Shown here: in pieces, positions 9,052 through 17,667 of the stretch
How positions within the stretch are numbered: position 1 is the stretch's first letter
Layout: every line of letters begins with the position of its first letter
NCBI GenBank assembly: GCA_964388575.1
Contig: CAYMAZ010000013.1
Location: 1-64,000, forward strand
Length of the DNA: 64,000 nt
Reading direction: 5' to 3'
Source: CAYMAZ01 sp964388575
Lineage (GTDB): Bacteria; Bacteroidota; Bacteroidia; Bacteroidales; DTU049
The notes under the pieces: generated by a model
What the model was told of the DNA's origin: nothing
The model's database searches: none
What the model saw: only the letters and a program-made list of their open reading frames with translations
Translations under genes and position numbers: made by a program

Positions 9052-10074
9052 ATGGGATTATTTTCATTTTTCACAAAAGAAATTGCAATTGACCTGGGCA
9101 CAGCAAACACCATCATCATACACAATGACAAAGTGGTTGTAGATGAGCCGTCAATTGTCGCTATAGAAAGATCAACAGGAAAGATTATGGCTGTTGGCCG
9201 TCGTGCCATGATGATGCACGGAAAAACACACGAAAACATCAAAACCATTCGCCCGCTCAGAGATGGTGTTATTGCTGATTTTCAGTCAGCAGAGTTCATG
9301 ATCAGAGAATTGATTAAAATGACTTCACCAAAAAAACCATTCTTTCCGCCAGCACTAAAAATGGTGATCAGTATTCCAAGTGGTATTACGGAAGTTGAAG
9401 AACGTGCGGTCAGGGATTCAGCTGAACAGGCAGGTGCCAAAGAGGTCAGACTAATTCATGAACCAATGGCTGCTGCAATCGGTATCGGAATAGATGTGCT
9501 TGAACCCACTGGAAATATGGTTGTGGACATTGGTGGCGGAACCAGTGAGATTGCTGTTATTGCATTGGGAGGCATTGTTGCAAACAAGTCTATCCGGATT
9601 GCTGGAGACGACTTTAATGGAGATATTGAAGAATACATGCGTAAGGCACATAATATCCATATCGGTGAAGTAACATCAGAAAAAATAAAAATTGAAGTCG
9701 GGTCAGCAATGTCTGAGCTTGAAAACCCTCCTGCAGATTACGCAGTTCATGGACGTGATATGCTGACCGGCATTCCCAAAGAAATTATGGTGAGTTATTC
9801 CGAAATTGCACATTCACTTGATAAATCTATCACAAAGATTGAAGCAGCAATTATCAACACCCTGGAAATTACACCTCCCGAGCTCTCTGCAGATATTTTC
9901 AACACTGGAATTTATCTTGCAGGCGGAGGATCTCTGTTAAGAGGACTTGCCAAAAGAATTCATCAGAAAACCAAACTGAAAGTCCATGTTGCTGAAGATC
10001 CTTTGAGAGCAGTCGCCAGAGGAACTGCCATTGCTCTGAAGAATTTTGATAAATTTCCGTTTCTTATTAAGTAG
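9052..10074 (+). CDS. mreB: Rod shape-determining protein MreB
   Basis: A 340-residue bacterial actin that forms membrane-associated filaments directing lateral cell-wall synthesis. The phosphate-1 motif AIDLGTANTII (residues 11-21), phosphate-2 VVDIGGGTSEIAVI near 157, and the adenosine motif LAGGGSLLRGL near 287 are intact. Length matches the family. First gene of mreB-mreC-mreD (17 bp, then an 8-bp overlap). Presence implies a rod-shaped or elongating cell. Confidence 0.96.
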   Translation: MGLFSFFTKEIAIDLGTANTIIIHNDKVVVDEPSIVAIERSTGKIMAVGRRAMMMHGKTHENIKTIRPLRDGVIADFQSAEFMIRELIKMTSPKKPFFPPALKMVISIPSGITEVEERAVRDSAEQAGAKEVRLIHEPMAAAIGIGIDVLEPTGNMVVDIGGGTSEIAVIALGGIVANKSIRIAGDDFNGDIEEYMRKAHNIHIGEVTSEKIKIEVGSAMSELENPPADYAVHGRDMLTGIPKEIMVSYSEIAHSLDKSITKIEAAIINTLEITPPELSADIFNTGIYLAGGGSLLRGLAKRIHQKTKLKVHVAEDPLRAVARGTAIALKNFDKFPFLIK

Positions 10075-10091
10075 GACGATTTTCGTACACC

Positions 10092-10922
10092 ATGCAAAAT
10101 GTTTTCAGATTCTTTCTGCGAAATTTTTACTTTATTCTGTTCCTGTTGCTGGAAATTATGAGTCTTACTCTTGTTTTGAGGCAAAATTTTTATCACAGAT
10201 CGGTATTTTTCAATTCAACAAATGTCATTACCGGAAATTTCATGAAGACGTTTACTTCAGTGAAAGATTATTTTTATCTCAGAGAAATTAACAGGCAGTT
10301 GGTTGAAGAAAACGCAATACTTAAGTCTTATCATAAGTCCAGCTTTGTTTTCGATGACAGGAATTCTTTTGTCAGAAATGATACAACCTATGACCGAAAG
10401 TTTACATATATACCTGCAAAGGTTGTCAACAATTCCATCTACCGCCCCAATAATTATCTGACATTGAATATTGGATCTGATCAAGGTGTCCAGCCTGGAA
10501 TGGGAGTCATATCGCCTGCCGGTGTTGTAGGAATTGTGAAGGACGTTTCTGCAAACTTTTCATCAGTGTATTCTTTATTGCATTCAGATTCAAAAATCAG
10601 TGGAAATGTTGGGAATGACCAGGTTGTCGGAACCATTTTATGGACTGGAGAGCATTATCGCAGGGCAGAGCTGAGGGACATAGCCAAACATCATCAGATT
10701 GAAAAGGGAGACACTGTGTTTACAAGTAGTTTTTCTCAGATTTTTCCTCCAAATATTCCAATCGGATTTATTAACTCATTTGAGGTAAATAAAGCATATG
10801 ATTTTTACGAAATTGATATTGATCTTGCAACAGATTTCAGCAAAGTTTCAGAAGTATATGTCATCATTGCACACAAAAGTGAGGAGCAACTAAAGTTAGA
10901 AGGAGAGTCACAGAATGAGTAA
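10092..10922 (+). CDS. mreC: Rod shape-determining protein MreC
   Basis: A 276-residue bitopic protein with one N-terminal membrane helix (about residues 10-30), a coiled-coil stretch (about 60-85) and a periplasmic double beta-barrel domain (about 105-265) with the family signature LNIGSDQGVQPGMGVISPAG and GVVGIVKDVS. It links MreB filaments to the periplasmic cell-wall enzymes. It overlaps mreD by 8 bp, indicating translational coupling. Confidence 0.92.
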   Translation: MQNVFRFFLRNFYFILFLLLEIMSLTLVLRQNFYHRSVFFNSTNVITGNFMKTFTSVKDYFYLREINRQLVEENAILKSYHKSSFVFDDRNSFVRNDTTYDRKFTYIPAKVVNNSIYRPNNYLTLNIGSDQGVQPGMGVISPAGVVGIVKDVSANFSSVYSLLHSDSKISGNVGNDQVVGTILWTGEHYRRAELRDIAKHHQIEKGDTVFTSSFSQIFPPNIPIGFINSFEVNKAYDFYEIDIDLATDFSKVSEVYVIIAHKSEEQLKLEGESQNE

Positions 10923-11427
10923 TCTGATCAGATACGGTTTGGTTCCCGTATTACTGCTTATATTGCAATTTTCTGTGTTTAACAATATCTCCTTCGGGTA
11001 CGGTATTACTGTGTTTGTTTATGTTTTGTTTTTCCTTGTCTTGCCGCTCAGACTCCCCGGATGGGCTCTTCTTCTTATTGGATTTGCAACCGGACTTATT
11101 GTTGATTCTGTATTCAACACAGGTGGTGTCCATGCTTTTGCAAGTGTGTTTACGATGTTTATGAGACCAAATATTTTAAAAACTTTCGAGCAGTCATTCG
11201 ACTATGATACAACTTTCCGACCGGGCACTCAATCAATGGGTTTTACAAATTTTATAAAGTACACCATCAGCATGACTTTTATTCACAATTTCGTGCTGTT
11301 CTATCTTGAAGTTCTTACTTTGAAATCATTCTTTTTCCATCTTTTGATTGTGATTGCAAATACGTTGTTGACAACATTATTCTGTGTGGTTTTCGAAGCT
11401 CTGTTTAAAAAAGAAAAATCCAGATAA
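10915..11427 (+). CDS. mreD: Rod shape-determining protein MreD
   Basis: A 170-residue polytopic inner-membrane protein with five or six hydrophobic segments and the MreD-like GFATGLIVDSVFNTGGVHAFAS near residue 58. Its position after and overlapping mreC supports the call. In many Bacteroidota mrdA and rodA come next; here the cluster ends and a convergent tRNA gene follows. Confidence 0.88.
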   Translation: MSNLIRYGLVPVLLLILQFSVFNNISFGYGITVFVYVLFFLVLPLRLPGWALLLIGFATGLIVDSVFNTGGVHAFASVFTMFMRPNILKTFEQSFDYDTTFRPGTQSMGFTNFIKYTISMTFIHNFVLFYLEVLTLKSFFFHLLIVIANTLLTTLFCVVFEALFKKEKSR

Positions 11428-11489
11428 TTTCTGAAATTTATCACATAAATTATCAGACAAATTTTGTTAGCCACTGCCAACAATAGTGT

Positions 11490-11517
11490 AAAAAAAAGCT
11501 TCCTCTTGCGAGGAAGC
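11490..11517 (-). terminator. Rho-independent terminator of tRNA-Cys
   Basis: Read on the minus strand: a perfect 8-bp stem (GCTTCCTC / GAGGAAGC) with a 4-nt loop, followed by eight T. It begins 4 nt after the tRNA 3' end. It may also serve mreD on the opposite strand, but the U-tract favours the minus strand. Confidence 0.85.
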
Positions 11518-11520
11518 CTG

Positions 11521-11591
11521 AGGTCTCGTCCGGAATCGAACCGGAGTAGACGGTTTTGCAGACCGGTGCCTAGCCGCTCGGCCACGAGACC
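11521..11591 (-). tRNA. tRNA-Cys (anticodon GCA)
   Basis: Read on the minus strand, a cloverleaf with a perfect 7-bp acceptor stem (GGTCTCG / CGAGACC), a D-arm region containing GCCGAGCGGCTAGGC, anticodon loop CTGCAAA giving GCA, and a T-arm with GGTTCGATTCC. The discriminator base is U73, the identity element of tRNA-Cys. CCA is not encoded. The outermost anticodon-stem pair looks mismatched. Confidence 0.95.
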
Positions 11592-11600
11592 ATTCTTTTG

Positions 11601-11608
11601 CAAAAGTA
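11601..11608 (-). promoter_or_regulatory. -7 element for tRNA-Cys
   Basis: On the minus strand TACTTTTG matches TAnnTTTG and ends 9 nt before the tRNA 5' end. Confidence 0.55.
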
Positions 11609-12056
11609 TAAAAAAAAAATTAAATTATTGAACATTTTTAAATCTATGTTTTACAATCTGAGTTAATGAAACTTTGAAATGAATATTCGATGAGGTATTG
11701 CTAAACAACATAAGGGTTGACCTTAACATTGCAAACTTAACAGGTGTCAATATCCGGAACATTGCTTTAAAATGATTAACCCCGGGATGATTTAAAATGA
11801 CATGCTGACGGTTCTTTCTGACTAAACATCAAGACATTTTTGCTTGTTGTGTGCTGATTATTTTGATTGATTTTTAAATGAATATTGTCTCACAAATACC
11901 AAAAATACCTTTCAACCCATCAGATATCGTGCCTGCTGTATGTGTTCATCCGAGAAGTTTTTGTTTTAATTGTTATCTGTCTTTCATTACTTCCTCCTGA
12001 CAATAGAAAATTTTGACAATCATACCGAAAACGAACCGGGATGTTTTCATTTTCAT
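11609..12056. other. Intergenic stretch without a supported gene
   Basis: About 450 bp between tRNA-Cys and the ankyrin gene. The only plus-strand frame of note is a 40-codon ORF at 11878-12000 (MNIVSQIPKIPFNP...) with no ribosome-binding context or recognisable family, which I do not call. No RNA fold or repeat was recognised. Confidence 0.5.
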
Positions 12057-12064
12057 TAATTTTG
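12057..12064 (+). promoter_or_regulatory. -7 element for the ankyrin gene
   Basis: TAATTTTG matches TAnnTTTG and lies 43 bp upstream of ATG 12108. Confidence 0.5.
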
Positions 12065-12107
12065 AAAACACAAATTTTTTAAAATTCTATTGAAATACAA
12101 ATCCAAT

Positions 12108-13469
12108 ATGCTTTTCAGGGTCTTAATATTTTATCTATTGACTTTTTTAATGCATATTGCTGTTTTTGCCCAAAACAGTGATACTCTGAACTATCGTTTT
12201 CTTGATGCTGTATTTGATGATGATACATTGGCTGTAATAAACGCATTGGAACTTGGCGCAGATGTGAATTTTATAACTTCAGACAGTATTAGCGCGCTGC
12301 ACTATAGTATTACAAACAGAAACTTTGCGTTGACAGAATTACTTCTTCAAAAAGGTGCAGATGTAAATTGTCAGGATAACACAGGCTCATCCCCTTTGGC
12401 TCTTGCTTCAGCCATGGGTGAAGATTCTATGATGTTTCTGCTGATTATGGAAGGCGCTGATATTGAAATGAAAAACAAAGACGGACAAACACCTCTTCAT
12501 TTGGCACTGCTTTCTGGAAATCCCGTTGCAACGGATATGCTGATGTTTTATAAAGCCAATCCTGAAGTGAAAGACAACGATAGCCTGACACCGTTGCATT
12601 ATGCTGCATTTAACGGGCTTGAATTTGAAACAGAACTACTCTTGAAATATGGAGCAAATTCAGACCCTGTGGATCAAAATCTTAAGAGTCCGGCATTTTA
12701 TGCAATTGAGTCCAACTCATTCAATGTACTTGCAATTCTCACTAATGCAGGAATCGATTTTTCAAGAACGACCAAAGATCATTCAGGTCTTCTAGGAACT
12801 GCCTTCTTAAATGGAAACGATGAAATAATTCAGCTTTTATTAAGTGAGATGACATCAGATTCTACTCGGAATGTAAACAGGGAAGATCTGCTCAGAAGTC
12901 AGGTTCAATCATCAAATATGTGGAAAACTGCCTTAAAACAGGACAATATTTACAGTATAAGAATGCTCAGGAAATATAATATTCCAAGACCTCTAGCTCC
13001 CATTGCAGGTAAATTATACGGAAATCTTTCAGTTTCAGGGTTCAGCGATTTTTATACAACAGCAGGATTGCAGTTTTACGAAGTAAATTATAAATTTTCC
13101 GGTGGTGCAGGATTTGGAACACGGTTATGGAGAAACCGTGTTATTAAGGAGATATCCCCTGATACCCTATATCAGCTTCGTGAATTTCGTGGATTTGTTT
13201 ATGCTGAAATTGCAAAATATTTTCCTGTTCACAGATATCCCGAATCTGGAAAGCGAATTGATATTGTTGCTGGTCTGAGAACACCTTTTACCTGGGCAAA
13301 TTACTCAGCTCTGAAGGACAAGGATGGTCTCAGAATCACTTTTGCTCCTTTTGCAGGGGTTGAATATTATGTCAGAAAAATGAAACTGCTAATTTCTTAT
13401 CAGTACTGGAATTATGACAATTCGAATTTTGTAAAACATATGCTTGTTGTGGGTTTTGGTTTCAGATAA
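12108..13469 (+). CDS. Secreted ankyrin-repeat protein with a C-terminal beta-rich domain
   Basis: A protein of 453 residues. A signal peptide (hydrophobic to about residue 20, then VFAQ) is followed by six or more ankyrin repeats over about 35-235, e.g. GSSPLALASAMGEDSMMFLL, DGQTPLHLALLSGN and SLTPLHYAAFNGLEFETELL. The last ~150 residues alternate hydrophobic and polar residues and end in VVGFGFR, a terminal-Phe/Arg pattern that could be an outer-membrane or surface beta domain. ATG 12108 is chosen over TTG 12090 because it places the signal peptide at the N-terminus. Its partner is unknown. Confidence 0.8.
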   Translation: MLFRVLIFYLLTFLMHIAVFAQNSDTLNYRFLDAVFDDDTLAVINALELGADVNFITSDSISALHYSITNRNFALTELLLQKGADVNCQDNTGSSPLALASAMGEDSMMFLLIMEGADIEMKNKDGQTPLHLALLSGNPVATDMLMFYKANPEVKDNDSLTPLHYAAFNGLEFETELLLKYGANSDPVDQNLKSPAFYAIESNSFNVLAILTNAGIDFSRTTKDHSGLLGTAFLNGNDEIIQLLLSEMTSDSTRNVNREDLLRSQVQSSNMWKTALKQDNIYSIRMLRKYNIPRPLAPIAGKLYGNLSVSGFSDFYTTAGLQFYEVNYKFSGGAGFGTRLWRNRVIKEISPDTLYQLREFRGFVYAEIAKYFPVHRYPESGKRIDIVAGLRTPFTWANYSALKDKDGLRITFAPFAGVEYYVRKMKLLISYQYWNYDNSNFVKHMLVVGFGFR

Positions 13470-13483
13470 TTAAATCATGTAGG

Positions 13484-13894
13484 ATGAAAATTAAAAAAAC
13501 TTTGTTCGTTTTATTATCGGGTGCAATATGCCTGATTATATCCTGTGAAGACTTGAGCTATTTGAACGATTGTTACAGCGATAAACCCCTGCAGGGAGAT
13601 CTGACTGTCAATGTTTCAGTTCAGGAAAATGCAGCAGGAATTCCTGTAAAAGTTTTGCAGGGAAAATTTGAGGACAACAATGTTTTACTTTTAGATACAT
13701 TGGCGGAAAATGAAAAAACATATTCCCTGCCAGTAAACACATACTATACTGTATCTGCTGAATATAACATGTCAGGAAAAGTGATTCTTGTAATTGACGG
13801 AGGAGAGATAAAAGTGAGCCGAAACGAAAATGAAAATACGTCAGAACCCTGCTGGGTGTTAAAAAATGTTAATCTTAATCTGGAATTGAAATAA
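13484..13894 (+). CDS. Small lipoprotein of unknown function
   Basis: A 136-residue protein with a lipoprotein signal ending LIISC (Cys about residue 21). The mature part has two Cys besides the lipidated one (NDCYSD and EPCWVL), and its predicted beta-strand pattern suggests a single small domain. It starts 14 bp after the ankyrin gene, so the two probably form an operon. No family recognised. Confidence 0.65.
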   Translation: MKIKKTLFVLLSGAICLIISCEDLSYLNDCYSDKPLQGDLTVNVSVQENAAGIPVKVLQGKFEDNNVLLLDTLAENEKTYSLPVNTYYTVSAEYNMSGKVILVIDGGEIKVSRNENENTSEPCWVLKNVNLNLELK

Positions 13895-13915
13895 TCTGTT
13901 ATTGGCTGATTATTT
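13889..13915. terminator. Possible bidirectional hairpin between convergent genes
   Basis: An 8-bp AT-rich perfect stem (AAATAATC / GATTATTT) with an 11-nt loop overlaps the stops of the convergent genes at 13894 and 13899. It is followed by T on the plus strand. Weak stem, so tentative. Confidence 0.3.
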
Positions 13916-14549
13916 TTCTGTCGTGATGATTGATGATGATCTCAAAAAATTCCGGATTGTAAAAGTTTGAAAAATTCAGATATTTTTTTGTTGTTTCAGA
14001 CATATCCGGAAAAATATTTACATTAAATTCATCCTTAATGATTCTCCAAATGAGTTCAGAACAGTAAAGTTCCTTATCATCATGAATATTGAAACTGTTA
14101 TCAAATGGTATTTTTTGATTCAGGTAATCATTCGCTTTGCGGCTGATTCGACGGCCAGCATCACCATTAGGCCATTTGAAGCGGACAATTATAATTGAAT
14201 TTCTGTGGCTTTGATGAACAAATGGTCTGAGTGGTTGAACCTGCACTCCGTCAAAATCAGAGATCGATTGTGAAACTGTGTGAATGACCCTTAATTGATC
14301 ATTGTCTGCAGATATGATTCCGCAATGTGAAATATCATATCCTTCTTTCAGTGTTTCTACAATTATATCACTGACAAGTCCATAGCCATGCCGGAGAATT
14401 ATATCTCCATCCTGAATCAGTTCATATTCTTCGGGAGCCAACGTATATGCCGAAAATTTTTGTTCCTGCTCCGCACGAAAATCGTACGTAAGCAGGAACA
14501 AAATAATAGCTGTTAAAATAATTGCTAATGAGAAAAAAGTTTTTCTCAT
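13899..14549 (-). CDS. YiiX/YebB-like permuted NlpC/P60 family cysteine hydrolase
   Basis: A 216-residue protein with an N-terminal membrane anchor or signal (about 5-22). The domain shows the circularly permuted order of this family: IQDGDIILRHG near residue 45, the catalytic His in DISHCGII near 75, and later the catalytic Cys in ELYCSELIW near 167. Related enzymes act on amide bonds in peptidoglycan or lipids; the substrate is not evident. It lies downstream of the DUF4878 lipoprotein on the same strand (16 bp). Confidence 0.8.
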   Translation of the reverse strand: MRKTFFSLAIILTAIILFLLTYDFRAEQEQKFSAYTLAPEEYELIQDGDIILRHGYGLVSDIIVETLKEGYDISHCGIISADNDQLRVIHTVSQSISDFDGVQVQPLRPFVHQSHRNSIIIVRFKWPNGDAGRRISRKANDYLNQKIPFDNSFNIHDDKELYCSELIWRIIKDEFNVNIFPDMSETTKKYLNFSNFYNPEFFEIIINHHDRKIISQ

Positions 14550-14565
14550 TTATTGAGATCTTAAA

Positions 14566-15006
14566 TTATTCAACAATTTCAGTAACTTCGCCTTCAATTT
14601 CTTCAGCAACTTCTTCTAATTCTTCTACTCCTTCATCAAGTGACATTGTGTCTTCCGGCATTTCTTTCGGCATGTCTACTTTCCATTCTTCACCTTCTTT
14701 AATGAGGTTGATGGTCGCATCTTTACCATTTTCTTTGTAAGCACAGGTTGCTGTTTCACCTTCAACTGTACATGCCATTTCTTCAATTGTGATTTCTTCT
14801 ACTGCTTCTTCTGAAGGGAATGATTCGAGGAATGCAATCATGTCTTGAGTAGCTTTTGTGCCTAATTTCTTAGCTTCTGCATACTCTTTTTTGTTCAGGT
14901 GCTGGAGGAATTTTTCTGCAACTGATTCTGGGCCTTTTTTGCTTCCGCAATTAGCAAGAATGACAACTGCCATAACTGCTACTAATACTTGAAATAATTT
15001 TTTCAT
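14566..15006 (-). CDS. DUF4878-type lipoprotein
   Basis: A 146-residue protein starting MKKLFQVLVAVM with lipobox LANC (Cys about residue 20). The segment SVAEKFLQHLNKKEYAEAKK and a later KDATINLIKEGEEWKVDMPK fit the DUF4878/lumazine-binding-like fold. The C-terminus is very acidic, dominated by Glu. ATG 15006 is selected because it starts the signal peptide; an in-frame ATG at 15072 would lie upstream of the promoter. Confidence 0.75.
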   Translation of the reverse strand: MKKLFQVLVAVMAVVILANCGSKKGPESVAEKFLQHLNKKEYAEAKKLGTKATQDMIAFLESFPSEEAVEEITIEEMACTVEGETATCAYKENGKDATINLIKEGEEWKVDMPKEMPEDTMSLDEGVEELEEVAEEIEGEVTEIVE

Positions 15007-15047
15007 TTTTCTGGTTTTTTTTGTTAATTTAAAAATGTTAGCAAATG

Positions 15048-15055
15048 CAAAATTA
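15048..15055 (-). promoter_or_regulatory. -7 element for the DUF4878 gene
   Basis: On the minus strand TAATTTTG matches TAnnTTTG, 41 bp upstream of ATG 15006. It supports the downstream start. Confidence 0.5.
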
Positions 15056-15163
15056 AGAACATTTATTAACATCTGTTAACATTTTTGTTGTTTTTTTTAA
15101 AAAAAAATCTCATATATCGGTAATACACATATAATCAGCAATATATAAATATATAAAACCAGT

Positions 15164-15886
15164 TTAAAAAAGTGTTCCGTCTATGAAATAATTGTATTTT
15201 TTTTGAACTTCAGGAACATTTGTGGATTTGTTTTTGGAACTGATGAGTGGGGATATGGTATGTGCTATAAGATTAACAGATTCATGTCTGTTGTTTTCAA
15301 GGAAATATTGAACCGGTGTTTCTGATGAAATCCATAATTCTTCATTTTCTTTTGTCAAGATTAAAGGCATTCTTTTTTTTGTGTTATGGATTTTTTCCAT
15401 GAATGCATTAGCAACAGTTGTTACAATTGAAAATGTTTGATATATCATTCCGTTATTATTGTCGGTCCATGTGTCCCATAATCCTGCCATAGAAAAAATA
15501 TGTTCAGTTTGATGGTGAATAAACCAAGGAATTTTGCCGGATCGAACACGTTCCCATTCAAAAAATCCTGTTGATGGGACAATACAACGTTTTTGCTTTG
15601 CAGGGACAGAGAACGCTTTTTTGGACAGCAGACTTTCAAGTCTGGCATTCAATGTCATCTGCCTTAATTTGAATGCTGTCTGACTGTCTTGTGTCCAGAA
15701 TGGAATAAGCCCCCATGAAAAAATCTGAAAAACATCCCGAAATTCAGTTGTAATAACAGGCCAATGAGGATGAATGAATGCTGATGCATGATAGACCGGT
15801 TTATATTCAGATGGCATCAGTAGTTTGGCCTGATATCTGTTTTCAAGAGTTTGTGCTTCGGCGCTTAACGAATTATGAAAACACAT
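15164..15886 (-). CDS. SOS response-associated peptidase (SRAP/YedK/HMCES)
   Basis: A 240-residue SRAP protein. Cys2 directly follows the initiator Met (MCFHN), as required for the thiazolidine crosslink by which this family shields abasic sites in single-stranded DNA. GFFEW near residue 112 carries the catalytic Glu, and HNTKKRMPLIL near 170 the conserved His. It is third in umuD-umuC-SRAP, 9 bp after umuC, which suits a role in damage tolerance during lesion bypass. Confidence 0.9.
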   Translation of the reverse strand: MCFHNSLSAEAQTLENRYQAKLLMPSEYKPVYHASAFIHPHWPVITTEFRDVFQIFSWGLIPFWTQDSQTAFKLRQMTLNARLESLLSKKAFSVPAKQKRCIVPSTGFFEWERVRSGKIPWFIHHQTEHIFSMAGLWDTWTDNNNGMIYQTFSIVTTVANAFMEKIHNTKKRMPLILTKENEELWISSETPVQYFLENNRHESVNLIAHTISPLISSKNKSTNVPEVQKKYNYFIDGTLF

Positions 15887-15895
15887 ATACTTGAT

Positions 15896-17155
15896 TTAAA
15901 TTTTAATTGTAATGATCTGATTCCAGTTTGTCGTATAGAACGGAGATAATTTCTCCTGTCTGAGTTTCCATTGTCTTCGGCTTCCAAGCACAGCAAGTTT
16001 GACCGTGTCTTTTCCGTAAAGGTTGTTGATAGTATCAAGAGCTTGCAGAACTTTGGAATGCTTTTCCCTGTCAACCTCGTCAAAAAGCGATGATTGAACT
16101 GTATTTTCGGGAACGATGCCGCTGACAATAACTCCTGCTTTTTTGTAGTGATACCCTTCTTTGAAAATACTTTTCAACGCTGTCAGTGCGTAATTTACAA
16201 TTTCAAATGTGCTGTTTGATGCAACAGGAAGAACAATCACCCTGTTTCTTGCATATTGCGGAAGATCTTTTCTGTGACGGTTGGTATGAATAAACACCAT
16301 AATAACATTTGCACAGGAGTGTTGTTTCCGAAGCTTGAATGCACAGCGTGATGCATGATTGGAAAGAGCCTCAGCAATGAGATTATAGTCAGTAATCATT
16401 TGCCCGAAAGAACGTGAGGTGCAGATTGTTTTCTTTGCAGGGATTGTCAGTTCCATACCGATACATTCAACTCCGCTGAGTTCTTTCTGTGTTCGTAATC
16501 CAACTACTGACATTTTTTTTCTGATCCATTGTGATGATGAATTGACAAAATCGAGTGCTGAATGGATGCCGAATCCTGCAAGCATCTTGTTGTATTGTCT
16601 GCCAATTCCCCAAACATCTCCAACCGGAAAATTTGATAATACTGTCTTCCTGTTTTCTTCTGTGATCATAAAAACACCCTTTGATGAAGGCGTTTTTTTT
16701 GCGTAGTGATTGGCAACTTTTGCAAGTGTTTTGGTTGGTGCGATCCCAATGCTGACAGGGATTCCTGTTCCTTTGAGTATGGTTTGACGAATGTTGTACC
16801 CCATCTGTGTCAGGTCAAAATATACAAATCCCCTGAGTGATAAAAACGCTTCATCAATGCTGTATATTTCAATGTCTTGAACGAATTCTGACAAGATATT
16901 CATAACTCTTTGGCTCATGTCTCCGTACAAAGTGAAATTTGTAGAAAATACGCTGACCTGATACTTTTGAATTAATTCTTTGATCTCAAATGCAGGTTGA
17001 CCCATGCCGATGCCGATGGCTTTGGCCTCATTGCTTCTGGCAATAACACACCCGTCATTATTGGATAATACGACAACCGGTTTCCCGTTAAGAGAAGGAT
17101 TGAAGACCCTTTCACAGGAAGCGTAAAAATTATTGCAGTCAACAAGAGCATACAT
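15896..17155 (-). CDS. umuC: Y-family DNA polymerase UmuC
   Basis: A 419-residue translesion polymerase. The N-terminal palm motif ALVDCNNFYASCERVF carries the first catalytic Asp, and YSIDEAFL near residue 101 carries the second acidic pair. The little-finger region contains CTSRSFGQMITD near 247. Length matches UmuC. With UmuD it forms a Pol V-like complex that copies past DNA lesions. It lies 6 bp downstream of umuD. Confidence 0.93.
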   Translation of the reverse strand: MYALVDCNNFYASCERVFNPSLNGKPVVVLSNNDGCVIARSNEAKAIGIGMGQPAFEIKELIQKYQVSVFSTNFTLYGDMSQRVMNILSEFVQDIEIYSIDEAFLSLRGFVYFDLTQMGYNIRQTILKGTGIPVSIGIAPTKTLAKVANHYAKKTPSSKGVFMITEENRKTVLSNFPVGDVWGIGRQYNKMLAGFGIHSALDFVNSSSQWIRKKMSVVGLRTQKELSGVECIGMELTIPAKKTICTSRSFGQMITDYNLIAEALSNHASRCAFKLRKQHSCANVIMVFIHTNRHRKDLPQYARNRVIVLPVASNSTFEIVNYALTALKSIFKEGYHYKKAGVIVSGIVPENTVQSSLFDEVDREKHSKVLQALDTINNLYGKDTVKLAVLGSRRQWKLRQEKLSPFYTTNWNQIITIKI

Positions 17156-17161
17156 GCCGGT

Positions 17162-17608
17162 TTACATTTTATGTATGACATAGGTAACAATACCCCAGAC
17201 TATAAAATCATTTTCTTCTGTTACACGGATGGGTTTATATTCAGGATTGGCAGGCATTAGCCAAACGCCGGTTTTATCAACTTTCAGTGTTTTTAGAGTA
17301 AATTCTCCATCAATGTAACACACAGCTTTCCTGCCGTTAGTGGGAGAAAGAGACTTGTCAATAACAAGGATGTCTCCGTCATTAATGCCTGCATCTCTCA
17401 TTGAATATCCTTTTACCCTGCCGAAGAATGTTGAATTGGGATGTTCGATCAGTGCTTTGTTCAGGTCAAGACTCAGCTCAATATATTCTTCAGCGGGTGA
17501 AGGAAAGCCTGCACTGATGCCTTCAGCAAGGGGTAGCGGAAGATCAGTGTCATTGTCAGAGTTGAAAAAATCAATATTCGTATGTGATGTGAGATACTTT
17601 AGTTTCAT
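17162..17608 (-). CDS. umuD: UmuD-like LexA/S24 autopeptidase
   Basis: A 148-residue S24 peptidase that cleaves itself to the form active with UmuC. The cleavage site is A33-G34 in SAGFPSPAEEY, closely matching the CGFPSPA site of E. coli UmuD. Nucleophile is S69 in KGYSMRDAG; the general base is K106 in GEFTLKTLKV. There is no helix-turn-helix, so it is not a LexA repressor. First gene of the operon. Confidence 0.92.
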   Translation of the reverse strand: MKLKYLTSHTNIDFFNSDNDTDLPLPLAEGISAGFPSPAEEYIELSLDLNKALIEHPNSTFFGRVKGYSMRDAGINDGDILVIDKSLSPTNGRKAVCYIDGEFTLKTLKVDKTGVWLMPANPEYKPIRVTEENDFIVWGIVTYVIHKM

Positions 17609-17616
17609 TGTAAAAA

Positions 17617-17632
17617 AATGTTGGCCAACATT
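17617..17632. promoter_or_regulatory. Perfect 16-bp palindrome, probable operator of umuDC
   Basis: AATGTTGGCCAACATT equals its own reverse complement. It occupies the interval between the -7 element (17634-17641) and the umuD ATG (17606-17608), i.e. over the expected transcription start, where a dimeric repressor would block initiation. No regulator gene adjoins it. Confidence 0.6.
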
Positions 17633-17633
17633 A

Positions 17634-17641
17634 CAAAGTTA
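17634..17641 (-). promoter_or_regulatory. -7 element for umuD-umuC-SRAP
   Basis: On the minus strand TAACTTTG matches TAnnTTTG, immediately before the palindromic operator; a TTTTG lies about 15 bp further upstream. Confidence 0.6.
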
Positions 17642-17667
17642 AAAAATTGTTTTTACAAAATATCGGT

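Noticed and set aside
11878..12000. 40-codon ORF between tRNA-Cys and the ankyrin gene
   Set aside because: No ribosome-binding context, no recognisable family, and such lengths are expected by chance in AT-rich DNA.
15896..17608. umuD as a LexA repressor
   Set aside because: The protein has no DNA-binding helix-turn-helix before the cleavage site and adjoins umuC.
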